Shown: positions 25,434 to 33,705 of the stretch, piece by piece
Numbering within the stretch: the first letter of the stretch is position 1
Layout of the letters: every line of letters begins with the position of its first letter
DNA from: Rhodospirillales bacterium 24-66-33
GTDB lineage: Bacteria > Pseudomonadota > Alphaproteobacteria > Reyranellales > Reyranellaceae
Direction of reading: 5' to 3'
NCBI GenBank assembly: GCA_002281855.1
Contig: NCHQ01000019.1
Location: 1 to 64,000, forward strand
Length of the DNA stretch: 64,000 nucleotides
Notes under the pieces: generated by a model
Databases searched by the model: none
The model's input: only the letters and a program-made list of their open reading frames with translations
Told to the model about the DNA's origin: nothing
Position numbers and translations under genes: made by a program

Positions 25434-25456
25434 TCCACTTCCCCTCCTCTAGTGGA
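25434..25456. promoter_or_regulatory. Dyad upstream of the unknown gene pair
   Basis: TCCACT (25434-25439) and AGTGGA (25451-25456) are inverted arms around 11 bases, just upstream of the 393-residue gene start (25413, minus). The stretch lies in the only sizeable gap between the nuclease cassette and the unknown pair. It could be an operator for that promoter. Confidence 0.3.
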
Positions 25457-25546
25457 CAATGCTGGATTGTACCGCATGACACCGGACAACCGGAGTCGCA
25501 ATCTTGGGGATAGCGAGGCGCGTTTACCCCCCTCGGGATTGGCTCC

Positions 25547-26755
25547 CTACCTTCCGGCCGGCGCCAGCGCCGCCGCTTTGGGATCATAAACAACGCCGGT
25601 GATCGTCCCGTCCTTGATCTTCTCTATCGCCTCATCGATCACGAACAGCGGCACCAGGAACCATTCGCGCGGAACGACCGGCTGGCCGAAGCGATCCTTG
25701 ATCTCGATGTCGAGGCGGGCCGCCCCGAAAATGCGATGGATCAGATTTTCGAGCCGGGTGCGGTTGATATTGAACAGCTCGTAGGTGGCGACGACTTCCA
25801 CGTCGGCCATGAGAAAGGTCGGGTCGAACCTCGCATTGGCGAGCCGGCGGGCAACATCACCGCCCGTCACGCCGATCTTGTGCAGCACGTCGCGGTGCGC
25901 CGCGACAGCCGGATGGTCGGATTTGCTGCGCAGCACATAGACGATCCCGCTGGCTTCGTCCCCTTCCTCGTTTTGATCGGCGAAGAGAGGGCCGGCCGAC
26001 ACCTCGACGATCCGCCGCCCGGCCGGGTCCTGTTGCAGCGCCTTCTGCAGCGACCGCATCAGAAGATTGCTCTCGGTCCCGTTATCGAAGATCACGCGAA
26101 GGCGGGCGTCGATATTGCCGTGCTCGTTGACGCCCGGCTGCTCCATCGACGCGACATAGGCCTTCTGGCCGCCGAGAATGTAGAACCGGCCGGGCGCGAT
26201 TTCGGACTTGCGCTCGAAGCGCCGGGTCTGCCGCAGGCCGGCGCCCAGCTCCTTCTGCACCTGCTCGAACAGCGGCCGGAAGGTGTCGAAATCCTCGCAT
26301 TTCTGGCGATTGGCGATTTCCTCGGCCGCGCGCTTTTCGGCAGCCGACCGGACGTGCCGAAGCTCGGTAATGTCGCCTGACTGCCCATCCTCGACCCCGA
26401 GTTGGGCCAGAAGCGTATCGTCGTCGAGGTCGGCCGGCACGGCACCCGGTGTGCCCCCGTTCCCCGCGAGCAGCCCCTGGCGGTCGAGAGGTTCGAGCAG
26501 GGCACGGCAATCGGCCAGCTCCCGCAGCCGGTCTAGTCGCACGGCGTAAAGGCGCTCGAAGATGTCGCGATCCTCGCCGTGGTGCGGAGCCCGGCCGTAC
26601 TGCGCAGCGAAGCGCTGAATCTCCTCGAACCCGGCGACGACCCGCTCCTCGCGGGGCGTGCGGTTGGAATCCGTCTTGGCTTCAGCCTCGACGCCAAGCT
26701 CCGCGAGCAGGGCATCGTCCTCGTCGGTAAAGTCCTTGGCTATCTTCCTAGCCAC
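25547..26755 (-). CDS. GIY-YIG nuclease family protein (Mug113/T5orf172-like)
   Basis: 402 residues. The nuclease core is at about 270-340: GIVYVLRSKSD at 270-280, KIGVT at 293-297, the conserved Arg in VARRLANARF, and a late Glu in TRLENLIHRIFGAARL. This variant (V-Y-V-L ... K-I-G-V) is the Mug113/T5orf172 branch. The N-terminal 200 residues contain a twice-used short motif, DDALLAELGVE at 13-23 and DDTLLAQLGVE at 112-122. The start overlaps the helicase gene stop by eight bases. It is the likely DNA-cutting part of the cassette. Confidence 0.85.
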   Translation of the reverse strand: MARKIAKDFTDEDDALLAELGVEAEAKTDSNRTPREERVVAGFEEIQRFAAQYGRAPHHGEDRDIFERLYAVRLDRLRELADCRALLEPLDRQGLLAGNGGTPGAVPADLDDDTLLAQLGVEDGQSGDITELRHVRSAAEKRAAEEIANRQKCEDFDTFRPLFEQVQKELGAGLRQTRRFERKSEIAPGRFYILGGQKAYVASMEQPGVNEHGNIDARLRVIFDNGTESNLLMRSLQKALQQDPAGRRIVEVSAGPLFADQNEEGDEASGIVYVLRSKSDHPAVAAHRDVLHKIGVTGGDVARRLANARFDPTFLMADVEVVATYELFNINRTRLENLIHRIFGAARLDIEIKDRFGQPVVPREWFLVPLFVIDEAIEKIKDGTITGVVYDPKAAALAPAGR

Positions 26756-28811
26756 GCGCCGCCTCCGACTTCATACGGGCCAGAAATGCCACGCCCTCGG
26801 CCATGCGTTTTTCCCATGGGTCCGGCGAAGTGATCGATGGCAGGCGTCCGCGCTCTTGCTTGAACTTCAGGGCACGCCTCGCAAGGTCCCGCGCCTCCTC
26901 CGGCGTCAGGTTGACCCGCTTGGCCCCGATCACGGCCGCGACCTGCTTCAGGCTTTCCTCGCTCATGGTTTTGGCGAGGATGGCATAGGCTTCCCCGAAC
27001 GGGTTGATCCGGTCGATCAGGTCGATATCGAGCTCGCGCACGTCCATGGCGAATCTGCGCACGCCTTCGACGAACGCGGTATTGAGACTCTTCTCCCCCT
27101 CCTCCTCTGCGCCGCCGAACGCAACCTCCTTGGCTTTCTGCGTGAGGTTGAGGGCCGCAACGGCGTGCTGCCGAACGGCTTCGCGATCTTCCTCGTCCAA
27201 CTCCGGGTACCTGTCCTTGATTATCTTGCCCATTCGGAGCTGGGTCAGCTCCTCCGGCACCAGCTCCTGATCGAACAGGCCACGCTCGACCGTGGTCTTG
27301 TCCTGCACGAAGGCGGCAATGACCTCGTTCAGGTCCTGCCGGCAGATGCGTTGCGCCGCGTCGCTCCGGGGCGGGACAAGCCCCTTGATCTCGATCTGGA
27401 ATTGGCCGGTTTCCCCGTTGAAGCCGACATTGGTCCTGCTCGGATCGTAGCCGCCCTCGCCGTAGTCGAAACCCGGCGCCGGGCCACTCTGAGGGTTCTT
27501 CGGCTTGAACTCGAAGCGCGGCGCCAGCACCTGCTCCATGAGCAGGCTGGCCGCGATAGCCTTCAGCGTGTCGTTCACCGCCTCGGTAACGGCCTCTTCG
27601 GACGCATCCGGTTCGGCGATCAGGTTGGTGAAGCGGGCGCGCAGCTTGCCCGGGGCGTCGCGGGTGGCGCGGCCGATGATCTGCACGATTTCGGTGAGGC
27701 TAGACCGATAGCCGACGGTCAGCGCATGCTCGCACCAGATCCAGTCGAAACCTTCCTTCGCCATGCCTAGCGCGATGATGATGTCCACGTGGTCACGGTT
27801 GTTCTTTTGCGCCGGGTCTTTCAGCGCGGCGGACACGCGCTCGCGCTTCCCCGGATCGTCGTCCACCAGGTCGGCAATCCGCAGGACTCGGCCGCTCCCC
27901 GTCCGGACGAGCTGAAACCCGGTTTCAGGGTCGGCCCCCTGCCATTCGCCCAGCTCCTCGATGATGTGCTCGACTTCCCTGATCTTGTCTTTCGTGCTCT
28001 CGCGCGAGTTGACGCTCGGAATATGGACGATGGTCTTCTCGGCCGGGTCGAGCACTTTCAGAATGTCGTCGGCATAGGAGCCGGAATAGAAGAAATAGCC
28101 GATGTCGAGTTGCTTCAGATATTCGTAGCCGTTGAGCTGCTCATAGTAGGTGTAGGTGACGGACTCGAACTTCGCCTCATCCTGTGGAGCGAGGACGGCC
28201 TCCGCGTCCCCCCGGAAATAGGAACCCGTCATCGCCACGACATGCACCCGGTCGCGGGCGATGAATGCGCCCAAATGCAGACCCAGCTTGTTGTCGGGAT
28301 TGGCCGACACATGATGGAACTCGTCTACGGCGATCAGCCGGTCATCGAAGGCCTCGACCCCAAACCGGTCCACGGCGAAACGGAAGGTCGCATGGGTGCA
28401 GACCAGCACCCTGTCGTCGCTCGTAAGAAACGCCTCGACGGCATTGACCTTGCCGCCATTGTCCGAGCCAGGGGCGTTGCAGAGATTCCATTTCGGCCTG
28501 ACCGTCCAGTCGGCCCAGAAGCCGAACCGGGATAGCGGCTCGTCGTTGAAGCTCGCGCCGATGGTCTTCTCCGGCACCACGATGATCGCCTGCTTCAGGC
28601 TCTGATTATGCAGCTTGTCGAGGGCGATGAACATGAGCGCGCGGCTCTTGCCGGAAGCCGGAGGTGACTTGATGAGAAGATATTGCTCGCCGCGCTTTTC
28701 GTAAGCCCGCTCCTGCATTGGCCGCATGCCGAGAGCGTTGGCCTTGGTCGAGCTGCCGTTTCGCGCATAGGTGACGGAGACTGACGGAACCGACTTATTT
28801 TCGTCAGTCAT
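26748..28811 (-). CDS. DEAD/DEAH-box helicase of the restriction-like cassette
   Basis: 687 residues. Walker A is SPPASGKS at 49-56, motif II is VDEFHH near 170, motif III MTGSYFRG follows, and motif VI is IIGRATRDAPGK. Residues 1-45 hold a Q-like region (RPMQERAYEKRGEQYLLIKS). The layout matches superfamily 2 enzymes of the type I/III restriction kind, which move on DNA or remodel it. The start overlaps the methyltransferase stop by ATGA, and its own stop overlaps the GIY-YIG gene. Fused nuclease motifs were not seen, so cutting probably comes from its partner. Confidence 0.9.
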   Translation of the reverse strand: MTDENKSVPSVSVTYARNGSSTKANALGMRPMQERAYEKRGEQYLLIKSPPASGKSRALMFIALDKLHNQSLKQAIIVVPEKTIGASFNDEPLSRFGFWADWTVRPKWNLCNAPGSDNGGKVNAVEAFLTSDDRVLVCTHATFRFAVDRFGVEAFDDRLIAVDEFHHVSANPDNKLGLHLGAFIARDRVHVVAMTGSYFRGDAEAVLAPQDEAKFESVTYTYYEQLNGYEYLKQLDIGYFFYSGSYADDILKVLDPAEKTIVHIPSVNSRESTKDKIREVEHIIEELGEWQGADPETGFQLVRTGSGRVLRIADLVDDDPGKRERVSAALKDPAQKNNRDHVDIIIALGMAKEGFDWIWCEHALTVGYRSSLTEIVQIIGRATRDAPGKLRARFTNLIAEPDASEEAVTEAVNDTLKAIAASLLMEQVLAPRFEFKPKNPQSGPAPGFDYGEGGYDPSRTNVGFNGETGQFQIEIKGLVPPRSDAAQRICRQDLNEVIAAFVQDKTTVERGLFDQELVPEELTQLRMGKIIKDRYPELDEEDREAVRQHAVAALNLTQKAKEVAFGGAEEEGEKSLNTAFVEGVRRFAMDVRELDIDLIDRINPFGEAYAILAKTMSEESLKQVAAVIGAKRVNLTPEEARDLARRALKFKQERGRLPSITSPDPWEKRMAEGVAFLARMKSEAARG

Positions 28812-31567
28812 GCTGGCACCTCCACCTTGCGCTTCTTCGCCGGGCCGGGAGAAGCAGCCATCTTGGTGTAAAGCTCGAACAGCTTTTCTAGCCGCTCGGT
28901 CTCGTTGCGGAACCGGCGGCCGATATAGATGCGTTCCAGCACCTCGTCGTTGCGCTCGTGCGCCTCGCGCAAGTCTGTGGGCATTTTATCGGGCTCATAG
29001 AGGTCGGCGATGGTTGCCGGAAAATGGGCCTCCCTCGCCAGCAGGATGTCCTCAGCGCATCGCGTCAGATCGGCTTTGTTCTTCTCAGTAAGTGTGGGCA
29101 CCGGGAAAGTGTTCCAACCGAGCGTGTTCGAATAGGAGAATCGCATTTCAAGTTTTCCGCAGATAGCTCCGACCCAAGAAAGGTGAAGCTGCGACACGAT
29201 TATCGCTAACGTCCACAATGGGCCATTGGGTATGTAGAAGGCCTTGTTAGTCGGAACGACCGATTGATCGGCAACACCTGCAGGAAAATACTCTCTGTTC
29301 TCAGAAGAGACTATGGGAACAAATATCTTGGCTGGGTCGTCGCCCTTGCGCTCTCGGAACTGGTGCGGCCTTTGGGCCAGCTTGTTCACTGCAACATCAT
29401 CAGTTTCAAGTCGGTCGCTTCTGACACTCTCAATTCTGCGCCGCACGGCATCTATGGATCTGACATGCGGCAGCTCATCGTCGGAAATCCAGAGACAATA
29501 GCGCTCCTTGCCATTGATATATTCCGTCGATCCAAGAAAGCGCCTAACGAATGTCTGTGAAAGCCCACTACGGAGGAGGGCGTCCTTCTCATCAGGCTCC
29601 AAAATTAGCCCAGCAGACTTCGAATAATACACTCCATACTCCATTGGAATTGAAGTGAACCTTGGCCTCTTCTCTGCAGGAACGAAGCTGATGTTGTGCT
29701 CAGTCAAATAGGGATTGATGTTGGAGACTTCTCGAACACTTTCTTCGGTGTAGATCTTTCTCGGACCAGTTTGGGTGCGGTCCACACCCGTCACGACTAC
29801 GGTTACTCCTGCTTTGTTTGCAGCGAGGTTCGACCATTTGAAGGACGTATGAGCAAAACGGATTCGAAACCCGCGCTGTAACAGTAGCGCCCAAGTAATT
29901 GGCACTTGCTGACCTTGGCAAAGGCTATTCGTCGCCACGAAAGAAAACGGGGCATAGCAGGCCTCGTTGTAGAGCGCCGCTTTCATTAGCCACGCCCCAA
30001 CGTAATCCACGTTCTTCCACTTGGACGTGACGCCGGAAAACACTCTCTCCAAGTCCTCCTTCTCCAAGGAATCCTGCTTTCGGGCTCCCTTGAAGGGTGG
30101 GTTGCCGCAGATGTAGGTCTCTCCGCCCTCATTTTCGAAGTCGATTTGCGCTTGATCGAGCGGCGTATGAAACAGGTCGTCGGCCTGATGCTTTATACCT
30201 GTCCCGGTCGGCGGACAGATGCTGAGCCAGTCGAGCCGCAGGGCGTTACCGCAGGTGATCCAGTTTTCCGCGTCCAGCGGCAGAAAGTCTCGCAGGGCTT
30301 CCTTCTGGCCGCGATGGAGCACGTCGCATTGATACTCGGCGATGATGAGGGCGAGGCGCGCTATCTCGGCCGGGAAGCTGCGCAGCTCGATCCCCCGGAA
30401 ATTGGTCAGCGGGATTTCGCTTTGCCTGTCCGGCTCGCCCCGCCGCTTGTTGATCTCGGCCTCGATCTCCCGCATGTGCTTGTAGGCGATAACGAGAAAG
30501 TTGCCGGAGCCGCAGGCCGGGTCGAAGACCCTGATCCGCGCCATGCGCCTGCGCAGGTTCAGCAGCATGCGGGGATTGTCGCCGGCCTCGTCGAGCCGGG
30601 CGCGCAGGTCGTCGAGGAACAGCGGATTGAGCACTTTCAGGATATTCGGAACGCTTGTGTAGTGCATCCCAAGCGCGCCGCGTTCCTCGTCGTCTGCCAC
30701 GGCCTGGATCATCGACCCGAAAATGTCCGGGTTGATCTTCTTCCAGTCGAGGGCGCCGATGTGGAGCAGGTAGGATCGCGCGATGCGGCTGAAGCGGGGT
30801 ACGTCCGAGGCACCGGAAAACAGGCCACCGTTCACATAAGGAAATGCGTCGGCCCAACGCGGGATGTTCGCGGCCTCCCGCTCCTCATGTCGCGTGTTCA
30901 TGGCCCGGAAAAGCGCGCCGATCACCTCATGGGTGTTGACCGAATCCTTCCCGCTCATCTGCTCGACGGTCGAGGTGAACAGGAGGGGCTTTCGGAAGAT
31001 GTCGGTGTCTTCGGCGAAAAAGCAGAAGATCAACCGCGCCATGAAGTGATTCATGTCCGGTCGCCGCTCGGCGGTGCCCCAATCGGGATTGTCCTTCAGA
31101 AGCTCGACATAGAGCCGGTTGAGGCGGCCGGTGGCGCGGATGTCGAAGGAACTCTCGCGGACCTGCTCGACGGTGGTGATCCCGGCCAGGGACAGGAAGA
31201 AGCCGAAATGGTCGGGGAAGTCTGCATACGCGCAGGCGACCGTCTCGCCCGATCCCAGGTCTTCGGCCTCGAACGTATCGCCATCGGTCGCCAGGATGAA
31301 CTTGGCCTTGGCCCGCACCGTCGCCGGACTGGCCTTCAGGGCCGCGAGGGTGCTCGTCACCGCGCCGGGAGCGGCAACAGCGATATGGATGTTGTTCGTT
31401 TGAAGGACGCCGCCCAAGTCTGATTTGTTCGACTCTCCCTTGCGCAGGCGCTTGAGCGTCGTTTCCTTGTTCCCAAAGGCTTGCAGGAAGGCGAAGGGAA
31501 ACTCCCCGGCATCGAACGGCTGGTCCGCAAGCCTCGATATCGCCTCCTCGATTTCGACCGCGTTCAT
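28808..31567 (-). CDS. Class I SAM-dependent DNA methyltransferase (MmeI/PglX-like)
   Basis: 919 residues. Motif I, FDPACGSGNFLV, is near 345-356 and motif IV, CGNPPFKGAR, near 485-494, the NPPF form of adenine-N6 methyltransferases. The first 330 residues are a helical N-terminal domain (LYVELLKDNPDWGTAERRPD). After motif IV a 350-residue region should contain the target-recognition domain. ATG 31567 is chosen over 31606 because the N-terminus then fits the family and overlaps the thermonuclease stop. Bases 29100-30100, the recognition part, are visibly AT-richer than the flanks. Confidence 0.9.
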   Translation of the reverse strand: MNAVEIEEAISRLADQPFDAGEFPFAFLQAFGNKETTLKRLRKGESNKSDLGGVLQTNNIHIAVAAPGAVTSTLAALKASPATVRAKAKFILATDGDTFEAEDLGSGETVACAYADFPDHFGFFLSLAGITTVEQVRESSFDIRATGRLNRLYVELLKDNPDWGTAERRPDMNHFMARLIFCFFAEDTDIFRKPLLFTSTVEQMSGKDSVNTHEVIGALFRAMNTRHEEREAANIPRWADAFPYVNGGLFSGASDVPRFSRIARSYLLHIGALDWKKINPDIFGSMIQAVADDEERGALGMHYTSVPNILKVLNPLFLDDLRARLDEAGDNPRMLLNLRRRMARIRVFDPACGSGNFLVIAYKHMREIEAEINKRRGEPDRQSEIPLTNFRGIELRSFPAEIARLALIIAEYQCDVLHRGQKEALRDFLPLDAENWITCGNALRLDWLSICPPTGTGIKHQADDLFHTPLDQAQIDFENEGGETYICGNPPFKGARKQDSLEKEDLERVFSGVTSKWKNVDYVGAWLMKAALYNEACYAPFSFVATNSLCQGQQVPITWALLLQRGFRIRFAHTSFKWSNLAANKAGVTVVVTGVDRTQTGPRKIYTEESVREVSNINPYLTEHNISFVPAEKRPRFTSIPMEYGVYYSKSAGLILEPDEKDALLRSGLSQTFVRRFLGSTEYINGKERYCLWISDDELPHVRSIDAVRRRIESVRSDRLETDDVAVNKLAQRPHQFRERKGDDPAKIFVPIVSSENREYFPAGVADQSVVPTNKAFYIPNGPLWTLAIIVSQLHLSWVGAICGKLEMRFSYSNTLGWNTFPVPTLTEKNKADLTRCAEDILLAREAHFPATIADLYEPDKMPTDLREAHERNDEVLERIYIGRRFRNETERLEKLFELYTKMAASPGPAKKRKVEVPA

Positions 31568-32094
31568 TGACGCACGCTCTCTCTCACCTGACGTATGTCC
31601 GGCCATTCCACAGGCAACTGCCCTTTTCCGCTAGAGGCATTGCGCCTGTCTCTACGCCAGTCCTTTGGTCGTTGGAATGTGCCAGCCCAAGCACCGAGGC
31701 GGGCTTGCTTGGCGTGTTCCTGATCTGGGCGGTACTCGGCTCGCCACTCCGCCATCGCCCATCCAGAACGCACCATTGCCGATCCCAGATCGATCCCGCC
31801 CACCCTGCATTTTGCCAGTACACGGCCATATTGGTCCCGAATCCTACCCTCGCAGGAAACTTCCCGATTTTGAACGAGGCCGATCAGGGTGAAGGTGGCT
31901 TCGATCCCACAGCGATACTCTTGGCCGTCACGCGTGCAGATTTGCTCCGTCTCAAACGCGTCCACGTTATGCAGGCGCATTCCCTTACCAGCGATCACGA
32001 GCGAATCGCCGTCGATTATCTGGGGGAAGCCCGTCCAGGTCTCCGCTCGGGCAGGAAGGGAGATCAAGGCGAAAAGGAATAGAAGCCAACGCAC
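31564..32094 (-). CDS. Secreted thermonuclease-like (SNase) protein
   Basis: 176 residues from GTG 32094. VRWLLFLFALISLPARA is a signal peptide. The mature part is an SNase fold: PQIIDGDSLVIAGKGMRLHN with the catalytic Asp, then VDAFETEQICTRDG and RDQYGRVLAKCRVGGIDLGS, AMVRSGWAMAEWR with the conserved arginines. Four cysteines could give two disulfides. The frame continues upstream into an integrase remnant, but the signal peptide fixes the start. The stop overlaps the methyltransferase start, so it is translationally tied to the cassette, which is unusual for an exported nuclease. Confidence 0.8.
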   Translation of the reverse strand: MRWLLFLFALISLPARAETWTGFPQIIDGDSLVIAGKGMRLHNVDAFETEQICTRDGQEYRCGIEATFTLIGLVQNREVSCEGRIRDQYGRVLAKCRVGGIDLGSAMVRSGWAMAEWRAEYRPDQEHAKQARLGAWAGTFQRPKDWRRDRRNASSGKGQLPVEWPDIRQVRESVRQ

Positions 32095-32151
32095 GCCCTC
32101 AGATTGTATCGATAGTGGGGTTCTCGCAACGCACCGAGGGTTGCGGGAAGT

Positions 32152-32256
32152 GGCCGCCTCCAACCGGCCGCGCGCCTCGACCTTGCGCAACACGGCCAGG
32201 ACCTCCGCCGCCTTGATAGAGGCGATGGGCCGGCTGCCCAGGTCGGGATACACCGG
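32152..32256 (-). pseudogene. Remnant of a second tyrosine integrase
   Basis: The frame here reads YPDLGSRPIASIKAAEVLAV followed by LRKVEARGRLEAA. It aligns with the middle of the intact integrase next door (FPDVGRRPIAELTAPELLAV, LRKIEARGTVETA) but with many differences, so it is not a recent copy. No start, catalytic Arg, His or Tyr blocks are present. It lies between the intact integrase and the thermonuclease gene. It is best explained as debris of an earlier element at the same tRNA site. Confidence 0.75.
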
Positions 32257-32270
32257 CCCGGTCGATAAGA

Positions 32271-33524
32271 CTAGGCTTCGGCCCTTTGACGGTCCGCCGC
32301 TTGGCTTTCAACCGTGCGGCGCGCCTGTCCGATGGCCACCACCTTGCCATCGGCCGCCCTTTGCGCGTCCAGATGATCGGCCCATGCCTGCATCATCGCC
32401 GTGCGCTCTTCGAGATACTGCGACCGGTGATAGGCGGCTCGTACCGCGTTCTTCTCGACATGCGCCAGTTGCCGCTCGATCACGTCCGGCCGGAAGCCCA
32501 TTTCATTGAGCGCCGTTGAAGCCAGCGCTCGGAAGCCGTGCCCCGTCATGCGGCCGTGGTATCCCAGCCTATAGAGTGCGAACAGCACTGTATTCTTGCT
32601 CATGGGCGTGGATGGCGTGCGGCCGGCAAAGACCCACGGCCACTTGCCGTTTATCGCCTGGAGCATCCTGAAGGCTTCCACGGCCTGTTCCGACAGGGGG
32701 ACATGGTGCGGCGCCTTGGTCTTCATGCGCTCCGCCGGGATGGTCCATTCCGCCTTGTCGAGGTCGATTTCCGCCCAGGTCGCGCCGCGCAACTCGTTAG
32801 TGCGCACGAACGTCAGGGCCAGCAGCCGCAGGGCCAGTCGCGTCTGCAGCTCGCCATCGTAGCCGTCGATCTTGCGCAGAAAGTCCGGCAGCTCGCTCGC
32901 CGGCAGGGCCGCCATGTGCTTCACCTTGGGACGGGCCTTCAGGGCATCGCGAAGGTCCGCCGTAGGGTTTCGGTCGCAACGGCCCGTGGCGATACCGTAG
33001 CGGAACACCTGCCCGCAGGCGCGCGCCACCTTGTGCGCCGTCTCCACGGTGCCCCGCGCCTCGATCTTGCGCAGCACCGCCAACAGCTCCGGCGCAGTCA
33101 GCTCGGCGATGGGACGGCGGCCGACATCGGGGAAGACATAGGCCTCGAAGCGCTTCTCAGTGTCCGAATGGTAGACCGCAGCCCACTTCGGCTTGACGTT
33201 CTCCAGCCACTCCCGCGCCACCGCCGCGAAGGTATTCGCCCCCGCCTCGACCTTGGCGCGCTTCTCTTCCTGCCGCACGGCCGATGGGTCGATCCCTTTG
33301 GCCAGCATTTTGCGTGCATCGTCCCGCGCCTCCCGCGCCGCCTTGAGCGACACGTCGGGATAGGTGCCCAGCGAGAGCAACTTTTCCTTGCCGGCATAGC
33401 TGTAGCGGAACCGCCACCACCGCCCGCCCGATGGCGTCAGCATCAGGAACAGCCCGCGCTCGTCCATCAGCTTCGTCGGTTTGGCAGGCGCCTTGGCCTT
33501 GCGGATCAGCACATCGGTCAGCAT
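32271..33524 (-). CDS. int: P4-type tyrosine integrase of the element
   Basis: 417 residues with the DUF4102 arm-binding domain at 1-90 (RGLFLMLTPSGGRWWRFRYS) and a core-binding domain at 100-190. The catalytic domain has the first Arg in RTNELRGATW, HGFRALAST with His and the second Arg, and the tyrosine segment VRAAYHRSQYLEERTAMMQA. It starts 162 bases from the tRNA-Sec att site. P4-type integrases commonly use tRNA 3' ends, and selC is one of their known targets. GTTACCCC boxes surround its start. Confidence 0.95.
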   Translation of the reverse strand: MLTDVLIRKAKAPAKPTKLMDERGLFLMLTPSGGRWWRFRYSYAGKEKLLSLGTYPDVSLKAAREARDDARKMLAKGIDPSAVRQEEKRAKVEAGANTFAAVAREWLENVKPKWAAVYHSDTEKRFEAYVFPDVGRRPIAELTAPELLAVLRKIEARGTVETAHKVARACGQVFRYGIATGRCDRNPTADLRDALKARPKVKHMAALPASELPDFLRKIDGYDGELQTRLALRLLALTFVRTNELRGATWAEIDLDKAEWTIPAERMKTKAPHHVPLSEQAVEAFRMLQAINGKWPWVFAGRTPSTPMSKNTVLFALYRLGYHGRMTGHGFRALASTALNEMGFRPDVIERQLAHVEKNAVRAAYHRSQYLEERTAMMQAWADHLDAQRAADGKVVAIGQARRTVESQAADRQRAEA

Positions 33525-33525
33525 T

Positions 33526-33586
33526 GGGGTAACTCCCGGCGGGTCGGATTTGTTACCCCAGATGTTACCCCACTTTCCGGGGTAAC
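33526..33586. promoter_or_regulatory. Cluster of four GTTACCCC boxes next to int
   Basis: Direct copies stand at 33552-33559 and 33564-33571, and inverted copies (GGGGTAAC) at 33526-33533 and 33579-33586. The pair 33564-33571 / 33579-33586 makes a palindrome. The cluster lies between the integrase start and its tRNA att core. The same box appears twice at the left end (18581, 18593). Arm-type binding sites for the integrase, or an autoregulatory operator, are the likely meanings. Confidence 0.55.
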
Positions 33587-33682
33587 TTCCACCGCACCGC
33601 AGGGGATGGCTCCGGACGATGAAATCCAGATATGGGCCTATTTATCTGCCTTTTCTGGACTTCTTTGGATGCTGCTGGAAGG

Positions 33683-33705
33683 GAGTTGGCGGAAGAGAGT
33701 GGGAG
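33683..33705. repeat. attR: right copy of 23-bp att repeat in tRNA-Sec
   Basis: This copy is identical to 18501-18523. It covers the 3' acceptor strand with encoded CCA and the start of the T-arm. The tRNA continues to the right of it, so this end restores a full tRNA gene after integration. Confidence 0.85.

Larger units (their letters stand above)
18501..33705. mobile_element. 15.2-kb integrative element in the tRNA-Sec gene
   Basis: An exact 23-bp repeat starting GAGTTGGCGGAAGAGAG occurs at 18501-18523 and 33683-33705. The right copy covers the last 19 bases of the tRNA-Sec gene plus four bases beyond its CCA. A P4-type tyrosine integrase lies next to that tRNA and reads away from it, the standard arrangement of tRNA-targeting islands. 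All twelve or so genes are on the minus strand. The core (AlpA, Toprim primase, P-loop ATPase) resembles P4-like satellites. No conjugation, capsid or tail genes are present. The cargo looks like a restriction-type defence module. Confidence 0.88.
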
